The notes: generated by a model not told the origin, from the letters alone. Positions 42,501 to 51,089 are shown, counted from the stretch's first letter. The stretch: DNA of 64,000 bases from Pararge aegeria (GCF_905163445.1 NC_053181.1:1116001-1180000), one strand, 5' to 3'. Numbers and translations are program-made.

Positions 42501-44699
42501 TGATGTACCTACCCCCAGCCCCCGACCAGCCACTCTCCGTTATGTCCACGGACCGACCTATAAGGTATGTGAACCTTCGCATTCCAACAATAGTCAATAT
42601 TAGAATAATATATAAATATACTACGACAAATCAGGTTATTTGGGATTCCAACCCAATAAAACCACCTTGGTGGCCGTCCTCAGCACATATTAGCGAGGCT
42701 CCGGGAGCTCCTCAGAACGCACCTTTTTTGGCTCTTACGTGAGAAAAGGGTCCCCCAACGCTCTATTGTCTCTGAGGCACGGCAGCCTGAGCCATCAAGC
42801 CACCGTCTTCCCGGGACCACAAGATAGAGGCCAGAAACCCCACTCCGGCCATCCGTGGCCCCGAGGACACTTGATCCAGGACAAGCGCATGGTCATTGTA
42901 ATAGTATAAAAAATAACGTATAGTACAGTGGACGTCCACAGGTTGACAAGATAACCGTGGCGTGCATACAGGGTTTGCACAAAGAATGCACTAACCGGGT
43001 GTATAATATAAAATGAAAAAAGTCCCCAGTACTGCTTATTAAAAAATTAAGCATTGTAAGAGGTATAAAAATTCTACTCCTAAGTATTCATAACTCGTAC
43101 TGAAGATTTTCTTCATTTCATCATCAAATCAAAATAATAATGTATTATGAAAATTAAGCTTAATTTGCTATACTCCGCGAAAAGCAGGAGAATGTTCCCT
43201 TTCGGCAATGCTCTATGCACATTTCGCTCCGACACCAGAACATCCCCAGCAGATTTTACAATAAGAGAGAGATTATACAATAAGAATTTACAATAAATAA
43301 TTGTTACAATTAATAACATAGAATTCCGCCCAGTAACGCCTGTGTATATCCAATATTATCATGACTATGCGCTTCAGTTTAACATCAAGTCACCGTAAAC
43401 TGTTATTTAGTTTCGCGTAATCTATATAAATAAAAAAGTGGATATAAACAATCGACTTACTAGAAACGGACTTAAATTACTGATATCAGCATATCAGAAC
43501 ATTGCAGAAGACCACAATAACCAATAACCAATTTCCCAGCACATGATTGGGAAATTAGACGCACACATGTTTGACACGTAACTTTTGTAAAACAAAACAT
43601 TAGTCCTTATAAAAAAAAGTGGTTGGGTGTAATCGATTTATTAGAATCGAACATAAATATGTGATATTAATTTAGTCTTAGAAAAGTGCAGAAAACCTTT
43701 ATGGTGCTGAGTTTATGCTTTTATAATATGATACCAAAGGTAATATTAGTTTTACCGTTACATAAGTTTAAATAATGTACAAAAACAGATTTAATACATC
43801 TAGGTTACTGTACTATTGATAAATTTCTTAATGACGAGGTTGCTTGGAAGGAACCCTCTCAGGTTTCATCTCACACAGGATAGAACAAAAATTGTTAAAT
43901 TGCATTATAATTTTGGATGATGTTAGAAAAGAGCAACTGCTGAGTTTCTTGCGGGCTTCTTCTCGGTACAATCTGCCTTCCTGGTGGTAGAGCCACTACA
44001 AACATACATACTTGTCGTTTCAAAAGTGCTAATATTAGGCCTACTTGAAATAAATGAATTTAGAATTTAGAATGTGCCTATTTGTAAAAAAGTATGGACA
44101 TTACTTTAGCACTAAAAAAGAACAGCAGGCGAAGGATTGTAGGCGTGGTAATAAATTAGTATGACCCAAAATAAACCTCACTTTATATAAAAGAAATGTT
44201 TATTGTATGGCAATAACAATTTATAACAAATTACCAAATACTTTAATTGACATACCTATATTTAAGATACAAATTATTAAATGGCTTATACTTCGTCAGT
44301 TTTATTCAGTAGACGAATATCTAAAACTAAAGGTTTATATTATTGTGTTTCTAGGTTTATATTTTGGTTTACTTTATATTATTTAATTTTAAGTTGCCAT
44401 TGTTATTTAATTTCACACTTTTGACACCCTAATTTTCTGACATTTTGTATAAAGTGGAAAAAAAAATTTATAATTAAGGTGTTGTTACAATTTGCACGCC
44501 ATATAATGGCAGATTGTAGCACGGAACTTGTTATAAGTCAATATATCAAATTTGTTTACCTGCAATCACACAAATAAAGATTTGAATATGAATTGAATTA
44601 GAATTTTGTGCTTGGTCCAGGAGCAAGTCCAGTGGTTGTCTGGAGGTAGCGGCGCGGGCGGCGCGAGCGGCGGCGCTGGCGGGCGAGATGCGGGAGTGA
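30496..44699 (+). CDS. Multi-exon gene for a large, mostly disordered, probably N-myristoylated protein of unknown family
   Basis: Twelve exons joined by GT-AG introns: 30496-30585, 31727-31864, 33987-34101, 34592-34722, 34833-35920, 36093-36310, 36780-36953, 37392-37543, 38248-38400 (or from 38182), 40423-40713, 42419-42564 and 44621-44699. The phases agree at every junction and give 924 codons (946 with the longer exon 9). The N-terminus has Gly2 and Ser6, fitting the N-myristoylation pattern, so membrane anchoring is inferred. The rest is rich in Ser, Arg, Lys, Glu and Pro and shows no enzyme motif or membrane segment. Conserved-looking islands include RFGSEPDLR, KKYRAPPPP, KQFYFGM, RFSPAAAWR, DKSGDSGIS, TWTPQQDLG, LQKLRKSVSGALG and NWGGHVMYLPPAP. 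This pattern suits an adaptor or scaffold acting at a membrane or the cytoskeleton, but that is inference. I cannot name the family. The exon chain is well supported; the last exon is the least certain. Confidence 0.85.
30659..31105. repeat. SINE A inserted into SINE A (intron 1)
   Basis: 30659-30737 is a + head; 30740-30963 is a nearly complete - copy; 30966-31105 is a + body/tail. It reads as one + SINE split by a - SINE, which makes long internal stems. Confidence 0.8.
31108..31460 (+). repeat. CR1/Jockey-like LINE 3' end (intron 1)
   Basis: It encodes FYNMIPKVILDLPIYKFKES and GYYKIDEFLNARLLGS, then frameshifts into the UTR ('ttgatgttggaaaagagcaa'). Same family as 20757-21240. Confidence 0.82.
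31465..31690 (-). repeat. Dispersed repeat L (intron 1)
   Basis: 'agcctataacagtccactgc' through 'gtcacacggcataagtaa'. It ends about 35 bp before exon 2. Related copies are at 33600-33845, 48600-48765 and 60058-60180. Confidence 0.65.
31727..31864 (+). CDS. Exon 2 (residues 31-76)
   Basis: The acceptor TTTCAG ends at 31726 and the donor GTAAGT begins at 31865. The exon is 138 nt, phase 0 at both ends. It encodes a Ser/Arg/Gly-rich segment starting VLPSLTESPRLRS, with no domain recognised. It is GC-richer than the flanking introns, and both neighbouring introns carry repeats (nested SINEs and a LINE 3' end before it). Confidence 0.85.
31930..32015. repeat. Repeat M end (intron 2)
   Basis: 'tactccgcggaaagccggag' and 'tgtaatttataatttcttta'. 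The rest of intron 2 up to 33310 is AT-rich, with a repeat P piece at 32460-32600. Confidence 0.6.
33316..33960 (-). repeat. LINE tail, repeat L and SINE B pieces (intron 2)
   Basis: 33316-33448 is a LINE tail ('ctttattgcacacacttaca'). 33600-33845 is repeat L. 33850-33950 is a SINE B fragment that ends only about 35 bp before the exon 3 acceptor. Confidence 0.7.
33987..34101 (+). CDS. Exon 3 (residues 77-115)
   Basis: The acceptor TTGCAG ends at 33986 and the donor T|GTACGT begins at 34102. The exon is 115 nt and leaves phase 1, which exon 4 completes. It encodes an Arg/Ser/Asp-rich, probably disordered segment with RSRSAG and HRSHTNLDF. Confidence 0.82.
34592..34722 (+). CDS. Exon 4 (residues 115-158), with SEPDLR and proline-rich motifs
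   Basis: The acceptor TTTGCAG ends at 34591 and the donor AT|GTAAGT begins at 34723. The exon is 131 nt and enters at phase 1. It contains KRFGSEPDLR followed by FRKKYRAPPPP. A basic patch plus a proline run is a typical ligand for SH3, EVH1 or profilin-type modules; a docking function is inferred from that. Confidence 0.85.
34833..35920 (+). CDS. Exon 5, large charged disordered exon (residues 159-521)
   Basis: This is the longest open stretch in the window: 1,088 nt without a stop, after acceptor TTTTCACAG and before donor AAAA|GTGAGC at 35921. Reading on past the donor hits a stop within two codons. It encodes about 362 residues dominated by Lys, Arg, Glu, Asp, Asn, Ser and Thr. There are no hydrophobic blocks, cysteines are very rare, and no globular domain is evident. 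There are many basic-Ser/Thr sites of the kind kinases use (for example RRPLSRIN). The local composition is A-rich, but codon periodicity and the exact phase match to both neighbours make it a real exon. Confidence 0.88.
36093..36310 (+). CDS. Exon 6 (residues 521-594), with KQFYFGM motif and acidic helix
   Basis: The acceptor CACTTCCAG ends at 36092 and the donor T|GTAAGT begins at 36311. The exon is 218 nt and joins exon 5 at phase 2. It opens with RPAPSKQFYFGM, a hydrophobic/aromatic motif in a basic-proline setting. An amphipathic, acidic segment follows (LLGYHDEDEMEKFNEKLKED), likely helical. This is one of the better-ordered parts of the protein and a candidate binding motif. Confidence 0.87.
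36311..36779. other. Intron 6
   Basis: Unique AT-rich sequence; short open frames on both strands have no support. 37047-37274 in intron 7 is likewise open for 75 codons, but it lies between a donor and an acceptor and is not coding-like. Confidence 0.5.
36780..36953 (+). CDS. Exon 7 (residues 594-652), acidic-Ser segment and RFSPAAAWR motif
   Basis: The acceptor AATTTCAG ends at 36779 and the donor G|GTACGA begins at 36954. The exon is 174 nt, phase 1 in and phase 1 out. It encodes a Ser/Glu/Gly-rich stretch, then LRLRPTIPKKQPNTPRFSP and AAAWRQLASLDAHLA. The latter reads as a short amphipathic helix after an SP dipeptide. Confidence 0.85.
37392..37543 (+). CDS. Exon 8 (residues 652-702), Ser/Asp-rich with DKSGDSGIS motif
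   Basis: The acceptor CTTTAAAG ends at 37391 and the donor CAC|GTAAGA begins at 37544. The exon is 152 nt, entering at phase 1 and leaving at phase 0. It encodes SPESSPRSDQSADKSGDSGIS, followed by a His/Asp-rich stretch. The DSGIS core resembles a phosphodegron (DSGxxS), but the second serine spacing does not match, so this is only a resemblance. Confidence 0.83.
37715..37850 (+). repeat. LINE tail ending in TTCA repeats (intron 8)
   Basis: 'gcgccaaattgtatacgttg' to 'gtatattcattcattcaaga'. Confidence 0.75.
38182..38400 (+). CDS. Exon 9 (residues 703-753 in the short form), with two possible in-frame acceptors
   Basis: The donor AAA|GTGAGC begins at 38401. Two AG acceptors keep phase 0: CTGCAG ending at 38181 and GATCCAG ending at 38247. 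The stretch between them (66 nt) has no stop and would add 22 residues. The part from 38248 looks clearly coding (TWTPQQDLGDSSSDG, then PGAQPFSLSLPRDQDK). The 22 extra codons have a less protein-like composition, so the shorter exon is preferred. Confidence 0.78.
38510..38855 (-). repeat. Dispersed repeat P (intron 9)
   Basis: 'agctgtcgccaacagcttcg' and 'ttataatattagtataatat', the reverse of the usual opening phrase. Confidence 0.5.
39188..39532 (-). repeat. CR1-like LINE 3' end (intron 9)
   Basis: Very close to 21886-22182 over its length ('gagatgagagcgaggctggc', 'tcgctgtactagatgcgttt'), so a young subfamily. A short SINE B fragment (+) lies at 39570-39690. Confidence 0.85.
40423..40713 (+). 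CDS. Exon 10 (residues 754-850), with a cysteine pair and basic amphipathic helix
   Basis: The acceptor GTCTTCTTAG ends at 40422 and the donor AAG|GTAAAA begins at 40714. The exon is 291 nt, phase 0 at both ends. It encodes FKGMSCFYECFQGKQLQQG, then LQKLRKSVSGALGAALGSRR (a basic amphipathic helix). Next comes an acidic patch and NWFLTKSAPNSLSNP. The Cys-Phe-Tyr-Glu-Cys start and the helix are the most structured-looking part of the protein and might touch membrane or lipid. Confidence 0.85.
41700..41812 (-). repeat. CR1-like LINE tail (intron 10)
   Basis: 'caaaatttatttatttcaag' and 'gcacttttgaaacgtcaagt'. Confidence 0.75.
41888..42375 (+). pseudogene. R1/I-clade-like LINE 3' fragment just upstream of exon 11
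   Basis: The coding remnant includes RTIQLQPCGFPWIEGRELSR, then FRLHSGHIPLNRF, then CPDCGVGEDF and, in another frame, LMECVRSEVKNKMF. The HSGH...N/CP-C motif is a typical C-terminal end of lepidopteran LINEs of this type. A small rearrangement breaks the frame near 42120. It ends in an A-rich tail at 42351-42375, about 45 bp before exon 11. Confidence 0.8.
42419..42564 (+). CDS. Exon 11 (residues 851-899), with NWGGHVMYLPPAP motif
   Basis: The donor AG|GTATGT begins at 42565. The acceptor that keeps phase 0 is TATAG ending at 42418; an AAAG ten bases later would break the frame. The exon encodes ECGSQAKEEGKRWRSSYVNWG and then HVMYLPPAPDQPLSVMSTDRP, which read as an evolutionarily constrained segment. 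The acceptor is poor: the bases before it are A-rich with no pyrimidine tract, because a LINE tail ends about 45 bases upstream. Confidence 0.82.
42640..42985. repeat. GC-rich repeat-like segment and MITE start (intron 11)
   Basis: 42650-42890 is GC-richer than other intron DNA ('ggcacggcagcctgagccat'), likely a LINE 3' UTR. From 42952 'gtggcgtgcatacagggttt' the sequence matches the hAT MITE family up to about 43110, including the 'attgtaagaggtataaaaat' part seen at 55135. Confidence 0.5.
43140..43350. repeat. Repeat M (intron 11)
   Basis: 'ctccgcgaaaagcaggagaa', 'tcgctccgacaccagaacat' and 'cgcccagtaacgcctgtgta'. Confidence 0.65.
43710..44078 (+). repeat. CR1/Jockey-like LINE 3' end (intron 11)
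   Basis: Degraded ORF2 tail (YNMIPKVI, then GYCTIDKFLNDEVAW with changes) and the usual UTR ('cttgcgggcttcttctcggt'). It ends 'gcctacttgaaataaatgaa'. Confidence 0.8.
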
Positions 44700-44759
44700 G
44701 AGCGCTCTGCGTCGCCGGACGTAGCGCGGGCGGTGCCGGCGCGGGTGGAGCCAGCCACG
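44621..44759 (+). CDS. Exon 12, probable last coding exon, very GC-rich; TGA at 44697-44699
   Basis: The acceptor GGTCCAG ends at 44620 (or 12 nt later, same frame). Joined to exon 11 at phase 2 it encodes SKSSGCLEVAARAARAAALA and GEMRE, then TGA. The Ala/Arg/Glu composition suggests a C-terminal helix. The same frame stays open for 20 more codons after the TGA, ending exactly at a strong donor ACG|GTAAGT at 44760. So this may be a stop codon followed by a spliced 3' UTR, an internal exon with a readthrough or mutated stop, or an exon read in another frame. All frames here are open through high GC, so frame choice relies on splice phase. Confidence 0.5.
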
Positions 44760-45054
44760 GTAAGTACCAGCTCGTCAGTACCAAATCACACGCGAGAAGA
44801 ACGTACGTACTGCGCAGGAAGAGTGTACAAAAACTGTTGTCAGCGTGCCCTTGGCAATTGGCATTGTCCCTATTTTATAGTTTATAGTATTTTATTTTAT
44901 AGTAGTAACTGGCTGAGCCCTGCGGATTCACCCGCGTCAACTATGGATCGCTGCGTATTATTTATCTACGATTACCTCAATATAGCGTACCAAGCGCAGA
45001 TTTTTTTATTCGGATTAACATTTGAAATTGAAGTTATAAACAAAAAACACTTAA

Positions 45055-45135
45055 TATAACACAAAGGTACATTGGGTGGCCTTATCGTTACAAGCGATCT
45101 CTGACAGGCAACCCAATGGAGGGAAAAAAATATAA
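45055..45135 (-). repeat. LINE tail with 'ccttatcgtt' hairpin
   Basis: 'ggtggccttatcgttacaag' and 'gcgatctctgacaggcaacc'. Confidence 0.65.
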
Positions 45136-45611
45136 CTTAAGACTATAGGGTTAGGTTGTAGGTACACAAGAAGAGGTAGTATAATATACACAAATAACAA
45201 ATATAACGAAATTAAAAAATACCAATCATTATATCACGCAAATTATAAGCCTAATATTAATGTTTTTTAAAAATAATTTCCAGATTAGAGTTAAAGATAA
45301 CGATACAACTTTATAATCTACTTAGTATAAGGCATAAAATACTTATCGGATCTTTAATAACAATGGAAATAATACATAAGTAAATTTTAGTCAAGCGCGC
45401 TAGGCAATCAAAATCTCTCGTTAAATCTTAGGTCTTATGTGAGGGGTTTGCTCTCCGAGGGGCTCAGTCCTATATCTCCAACAATATTGACCGGATCTTA
45501 ACAAAGCATAATCCAACTAATAATAAAACCTTCCCAGTGAAAGTTAAAATCAAAAAAGGTTAAGGAATTGCTGAGCTATGGACTAAAATCGACAAAAACT
45601 TTTATAATATG

Positions 45612-45800
45612 GACCTTTGAAAAAGTAGATCCAAACTGCAACGTTTCCTACTAGATGGCGCTACAGTCGCTATAAGACCGATGTGAAAGGCATATACTAA
45701 TTTCGGCATCGATAGTAGGAGAGTCGTAACTTAATTGGAGAAAGCGCTCAGGCTGCGATTGCCAGAGATCGCAGGTTCAAATCCTGTCGCTTCTGAAAAT
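45612..45800 (+). repeat. SINE family H, tRNA-like head with conserved 5' block
   Basis: The tRNA-like part (about 45718-45788) has 'cttaattggagaaagcgctc' and 'cgcaggttcaaatcctgtcg'. About 100 bp upstream of it ('cctttgaaaaagtagatc' to 'ctaatttcggcatcg') is shared with 57144-57245. It is not a plausible functional tRNA: there is no intact cloverleaf. Confidence 0.65.
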
Positions 45801-46569
45801 TTTTATATGCATTTTAAATTTATAAAATTGATAATTCCTCCAAGTGTAGATAGAAACACTAATAAAATTTATAAAAATTATTTTAATCCGAATAATCAGC
45901 TATAAATATACTAAATTGCACTCAAATACGTAAATTTTTGCGTGATGCGCGCACAAACCAACAGATCTATAAACAAATAGATAAAATTCCAAAAATTGCT
46001 TTTTTACGTTCTTTTGCTTCCTTGTATCTCAAATAGTCTTAAATACATCGTAGCTACAAGATGAAGAGGAATATACCAAACTGCTTCAATGCGGGATGGT
46101 GGGCTTTGTGAATCATTATCGTACGATGGTGTGAATGGAAACCGTGTATCCTTCTGTTCTATGCGTGAGGTGACACACTTTTTATGTACTCAAAGCATCA
46201 TTAGTAACTATTACTAGTCAAAGAATGACGATGCGTGAGATTGTGATCCTCTTATAAAGAATTACCTAAGTTCGTGCATTATTACGCCACGTAATCCGAT
46301 TACGTTATCAATATCTTCAACCAATGCACTCGGTTTTGTCACACGTAGATGACATGAAGCTAAGCACAAAAAAGGTTAATTATTAAAACTTAAACAATAC
46401 GCTTTAGTTCTTAGTTCTTATACTATTTCCCCTTAAAATATAAATAATACCCTGATAACAATTTGCATGCCAATTTGGCGTGGTACAGTTAAGATCTTCA
46501 TATTTTTTTCTGTAACAAATATACCTGTATGAGCAAATAAATTAAAATTGAAATTGAAATATATAATCA

Positions 46570-46875
46570 CCTTACCTACACACATAACTGAGACGCGCGA
46601 ATTTTCTCCTTGGCATGCACGTAGCCTTTGACGTGGAAAAGAACATAGGCTACCTTTTATTCTGATTCCTTAAGTGGTTCCCGAGGGAAAATAGAAAATG
46701 GCTTACGAGCTAAGCCGCGGGTAGACAGCTTTGAAATTTGGAATGCATGTCACCTATGCTAGGGAAAAGGACATGTACTTTCTATACTGATCTCTCAAAA
46801 AGTCCCCGTGGTAAGATTGTTAACGAGCGAAGCCCTAGAACCAATTCTAAAAAGTCGCGGGCAGAAGCTAGTAAA
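46570..46875 (+). repeat. Dispersed repeat P2
   Basis: Closely matches 58985-59320 ('aaagaacataggctaccttt', 'gagctaagccgcgggtagac'). Confidence 0.7.
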
Positions 46876-47034
46876 TACTTAAAGACATGAAAGTATTCGT
46901 ACTTCAAGGAATACTATTAAACAGTTTAAAGGTAGTTGGTTTTATAACCAACTTAAAGCAGGAACGGAGGTTATCAATTCGGATCTTTTGTTTTAATGTA
47001 GGTACTCGTATGTTCGGGCTTAACTCAATCATAA

Positions 47035-47277
47035 AAATAAATAAAAATAAATATACTACGGACATACACACTTCGCCATCTAGCCTTAAAGTAAGCGAAG
47101 CGTAGCTTGTGTTATGGGTGCTAAGATGACTGATGAATAAGTACATAAATACTTGTACATAGATATACACCCAGACACTAAAAAAAAAAAATATTACACA
47201 AGCATTTTCAGACGTGGGAATCGAACCCAAAGCCTTGGACTCGGAATGCAGGTTACTGCGCCAATTTGCCGTCAAAA
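47035..47277 (-). repeat. SINE family A, near full-length - copy
   Basis: The tail is at 47040 ('ataaatatactacggacata'); the tRNA-like head is at 47215-47272 ('gggaatcgaacccaaagcct'). Confidence 0.85.
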
Positions 47278-47584
47278 TTTTAATATTTGCAATATAATTT
47301 TTTTTCCAAACTTTATTCCACATTTCATATAGATTTAGATGATGCAGAGCATTCAGAAACTGACTACAGAACTCTTTTTAAATCCCATAATCAAGCGATT
47401 TTCTTCGGTGGGTGGCTTCGGCCGAGGGTAGTTACCACGCTACCGACGTGCTGAAATATTCATTTGCTTCCGCGATTATATTAGAAAACCCCACTGAAAA
47501 CCAAAAGGTATTTATTATTGATTCACCCGAGGAACAGTAGACAATTCTGTCAATATAATAGGTACAAATCAATAACCTAAACTT

Positions 47585-47790
47585 ATCTTAAGGGTCTAGG
47601 CCGTAGTCCACCACGCTGGCCCAGTGCGGATTGGTGGGCTTCACACGCCTTCGAGAATATTATGGAGAACTCCCAGGAATGCAAGTTTCCTGGTGATGTT
47701 TTCTATCACCGTTGTGATATTTTAAATTCCTTAAAACGTACATAACTTAGAAAGTTAGAGGTTCGAACTCGGCTTGAAAACCCCGGTAGT
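47585..47790 (-). repeat. SINE B, - copy
   Basis: Full body and - strand box B ('gaggttcgaactcggcttg'). It is followed at once by the hairpin pair. Confidence 0.8.
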
Positions 47791-47910
47791 GAAGAGAGAT
47801 GTTTACCGAGGGGTAAACATCTCTCTTCGCTATACTATAAACTTATAAACTTATACCCCTACCACACTGCTGAACAGAGGTGTTCAGCAGTGTGGTAGGG
47901 GTATAAGTTT
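47791..47910. repeat. Two adjacent perfect hairpins, both with a GAGG loop
   Basis: Hairpin 1: 17-bp arms 47791-47807 and 47812-47828, loop 47808-47811. Hairpin 2: 30-bp arms 47847-47876 and 47881-47910, loop 47877-47880. Both stems are perfect, both loops read GAGG, and 18 nt separate them. They lie between a SINE B and repeat G. Confidence 0.9.
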
Positions 47911-48022
47911 TAATGTAACAGCCATACCACTACTAACAGGTTAGCCTGTTACCATCTTAGACTACATCATCACTTACCACCAGGTGAGATTGCAGACAAG
48001 GCCTAACCTAGTAGAATAAAAA
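47905..48022 (-). repeat. Repeat family G
   Basis: 'taacaggttagcctgttacc' to 'acctagtagaataaaaaaaa'. Confidence 0.7.
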
Positions 48023-48479
48023 AAATACAAAATATCTCCCTTCCCGCCCTTTTGAAAAGGATGACAAAAGACAGACACTGAACTAAGACAGATTAAGCGT
48101 TATAAAAACACCTTTTTACTTTGCATAACAAACAGACAAGTTGTATGTATTAATGGGTGTTGTTACTTTCAAAACGCAATCCATAATATTATGAAGAGTG
48201 TATGACACAACGCTCATAATTGTATATCTGTTACAAAACCATCATTTTTTTACCCCAAGTCTCACCTCAGGTGGTTCCCACGCTGAATACAATTAGCAGA
48301 CCGCCTTCCGGATGGTTTTTGTTTAGTTTTTGAGTTATAAACATTAAGATTTATGTCATCTTGTAGTTACGATGTAATTAAGACGATTCTAGTTACACGG
48401 AAGTCGTTTCAAAGTTGGAGTGTTTGGAAAAATATGTGTTTAGCATCAACAACAAATTCAAGGGGCGGATAAACAAACT

Positions 48480-48830
48480 CCTTAAAAGCCAGCAACGCGT
48501 CGGTGGCTCCTTTGGTGTTGCAGGTGTTTATGGGCGGCGGTGATCACTTAACATCAGGTGACCCACTCGCTCGCTTTCCCGCTATTATATAAAAAAAACC
48601 TAATGCCGTGTGGCATATGGGAATACAGTTGTCATCACCCCTCCTCTTACCGCAGGTGTCGTACGAGGCGGCTGCATGCGCCATACAATAAAAGCATACA
48701 GCGCTGATTTTCAGGTGACGCAACGGAAATACGTCCATCCGGAAATCATCCGACCACATTATTATACACTAGCAAACCCGCGCGACTTCGTCGGCGAATG
48801 AGTCGACTTCAAAAAATAGTCGTATGTTGT
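48480..48830 (+). repeat. LINE 3' end, repeat L and repeat P fragments
   Basis: 48480-48600 is the common lepidopteran LINE tail ('gggcggcggtgatcacttaa', 'catcaggtgacccactcgct'). 48600-48765 is repeat L. 48770-48830 is the start of repeat P. Confidence 0.7.
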
Positions 48831-49189
48831 CGCGGACTGTTTTATAGAACTTTAAAGAAACAACAATTCCGACAATTCCGATATGCTTACGTTTATCGTT
48901 CACGCATCGCATGCATCAAAATCTCTCAAAAAGGATATTTTTTGCAGTTTTTGCAACATTTCTCATTAATGATAGTAGCCATTGGTCGTAGCGTCATGTT
49001 ATATAGCCATAATTGTTACAAACAATCCAAAAAAAAAAAAACGGAACAGCATTTTCCGAGATTAGCGCGTTCATCCAAACAAAATTTAAAAGCTTTATAA
49101 TATTTCAACTATGCCATTCCAAAAAACCACGTCAATCTAAAACTCCATTGCGCGGATTTTGAAAGACGAATGCGGAAAAAACAGCGATG

Positions 49190-49400
49190 CTTTCCTGTAG
49201 AAGCTGTTTGCTTTTCCAGCATAAAAAGAAGCCTATGAGCTATTCCAGACTATATCTGAGGTATCTCTGCCAAATTTCAGCCTGATGGATTATTAAAATC
49301 AGTGCAAATTTAACGGAGATATGGGCCCTCTTTCCTAGGAGAAAGGTGGCTTGCCCAGCAGTGGGACATGGATAGGTTTAGAATAATGATGATGGTAAAC
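49190..49400 (+). repeat. Repeat P fragment and LINE tail
   Basis: 'ccagcagtgggacatggata' followed by 'aataatgatgatgg' is a typical 3' terminus of lepidopteran RTE-type LINEs. Confidence 0.6.
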
Positions 49401-49924
49401 AAGTCGTCTATAGGTCATTAGTATTCTGCCGGACTACTCCTCGACTGCCGAACATGTCAGACCAAATCACGAGTGTGTATTTAGTCTTGACTTGACCTCG
49501 CGTTACGTCAGGCCTACTCCACCCTCAATACCTGAACGAAATCTGAAATTGAAGGCCAAACACAGAGATGGCTCCATAATTTATTTCTTATTTACCAGCA
49601 AGCTAATTCTAGCTTTCCAAATTAAATCACTTGACACTTGAAAATGACCATTAGCTCATGCCAAAACCAGCGTCGGCTACTTCAAAGACTAGGCACGTTA
49701 TGTACCTACTACATATGAACATTGGTGCGTTGCGATTCGGGGGATTCACATGACTAGTATTTCTTTTTTCAGTTTCATATAATGAATGAAAAAAAAATTG
49801 ATAAATGAGGGCTGAATGATTAAATAATATACAGATTATTTATTTTTACAAACTTTCCAAAGAACACACTTTTCTTCTGCTGTGTACCTATCCATCATCC
49901 ACAATGTATCGTTCAAAAGTATTT

Positions 49925-50170
49925 TTATTTAAACACTTTATTCGTACACCATAAAAATAAAAAAATAACAGTGGACACAATAAGAGGAAACTTAAAAAGT
50001 ACGATACAAAAGGTGGCCTTATCGCTTAGTAGCAATCTCTTCCAGTAAAACAAATAATGTATAATATATGAATTATATATATATATATATAATAAGTATT
50101 TAAGTATATATATAAGTATATATACCCAGACACTGGAAAACATCGCACAAGCATTTTCCAGTTGTGGCAA
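49925..50170 (-). repeat. LINE tail followed by SINE A fragment
   Basis: 49928-50050 is the 'ccttatcgcttagtagcaat' tail. 50072-50090 is (AT)n. 50118-50168 is part of a SINE A head ('cccagacactggaaaacatc'). Confidence 0.75.
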
Positions 50171-51089
50171 GTTTTAAAAGCATAAGTTATATCGTAGCTA
50201 AAACAAGTCAATTGAATTATTTTTACAACTTTTAAAAGTGTAATAGAAGCGTATTTTTTTAATGAACTATTATTATTATATGATGTGACTCAATATTTAT
50301 TTTACTAATTAGCGTAAAACCTACTATAACTTTGATGTTTAACATTAGACGGGCTTCCCGTGACGGCCAACTTTCTTTTTTATATCCATCTGAAGAATTA
50401 ATTACAACAAGTGCCTAGTAAGAGCAATTATTAAACCTTATTTATCTTTTTTTGTTGTGCCTATGCATGCTGTTCACTGCGGTTTCATACGCGATAACTA
50501 CGGTACGTAACGAAATGACCATTCTATGAACCTTACTTATGACCGTAAGCTCCCATCCCGGAATAGCGCGTCGCGACGCCACGATACTTCAATATTATAA
50601 AATACATTCTAAAGGAAAAGTTAATCTTATAATAAAGGTTGTTTTGATTAGAAAAATACTAGGACTTTCGCTTCGAGCACTTCTTAAGTTCCAAGCTAAT
50701 ATTATAAATGCGAATGTAAGTTTGTTTGTTTTTATAAAGCTTATGCTGCCTTAACTACTCAACCGATCATAATTTTATTTTCGTTGAAAAGCTAGTTATA
50801 CAATAATTCGGCATTCTAACACAAAATACACTAATACTACATAAACTAAATAGGTATTACTACGTAAATGACCGTAAAGCACGTAAACGTGATCTGTGTT
50901 TAGTATTCTGGTCAGAACCGTGTTATGAACAGTTTCCTCATGCCTTCAACTAAGCATGCGATGCATATCTCCTTAAATTCCTAATTTTAGTTCAATTGTT
51001 TTAATATGCACGTTACATATTTCTTAATTATTTGGATTTTATCGACTCACCTACTAGCTTTTGTATGCAACTTAGTTTTTGTTTATTTT

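Noticed and set aside
44546..44784. - strand Ala/Pro-rich frames opposite exon 12
   Set aside because: High GC opens all frames here; only the + strand has acceptor and donor sites that match the upstream exon phase.
45718..45790. Possible functional tRNA gene
   Set aside because: Box A and B resemble a tRNA, but the stems do not form a full cloverleaf and the sequence recurs with changes at 57250 and 15170, so it is a SINE head.
46904..47323. 139-codon - strand open frame, among the longest outside the gene
   Set aside because: It is mostly a SINE A copy translated; the tRNA-like head and tail are recognisable at DNA level.
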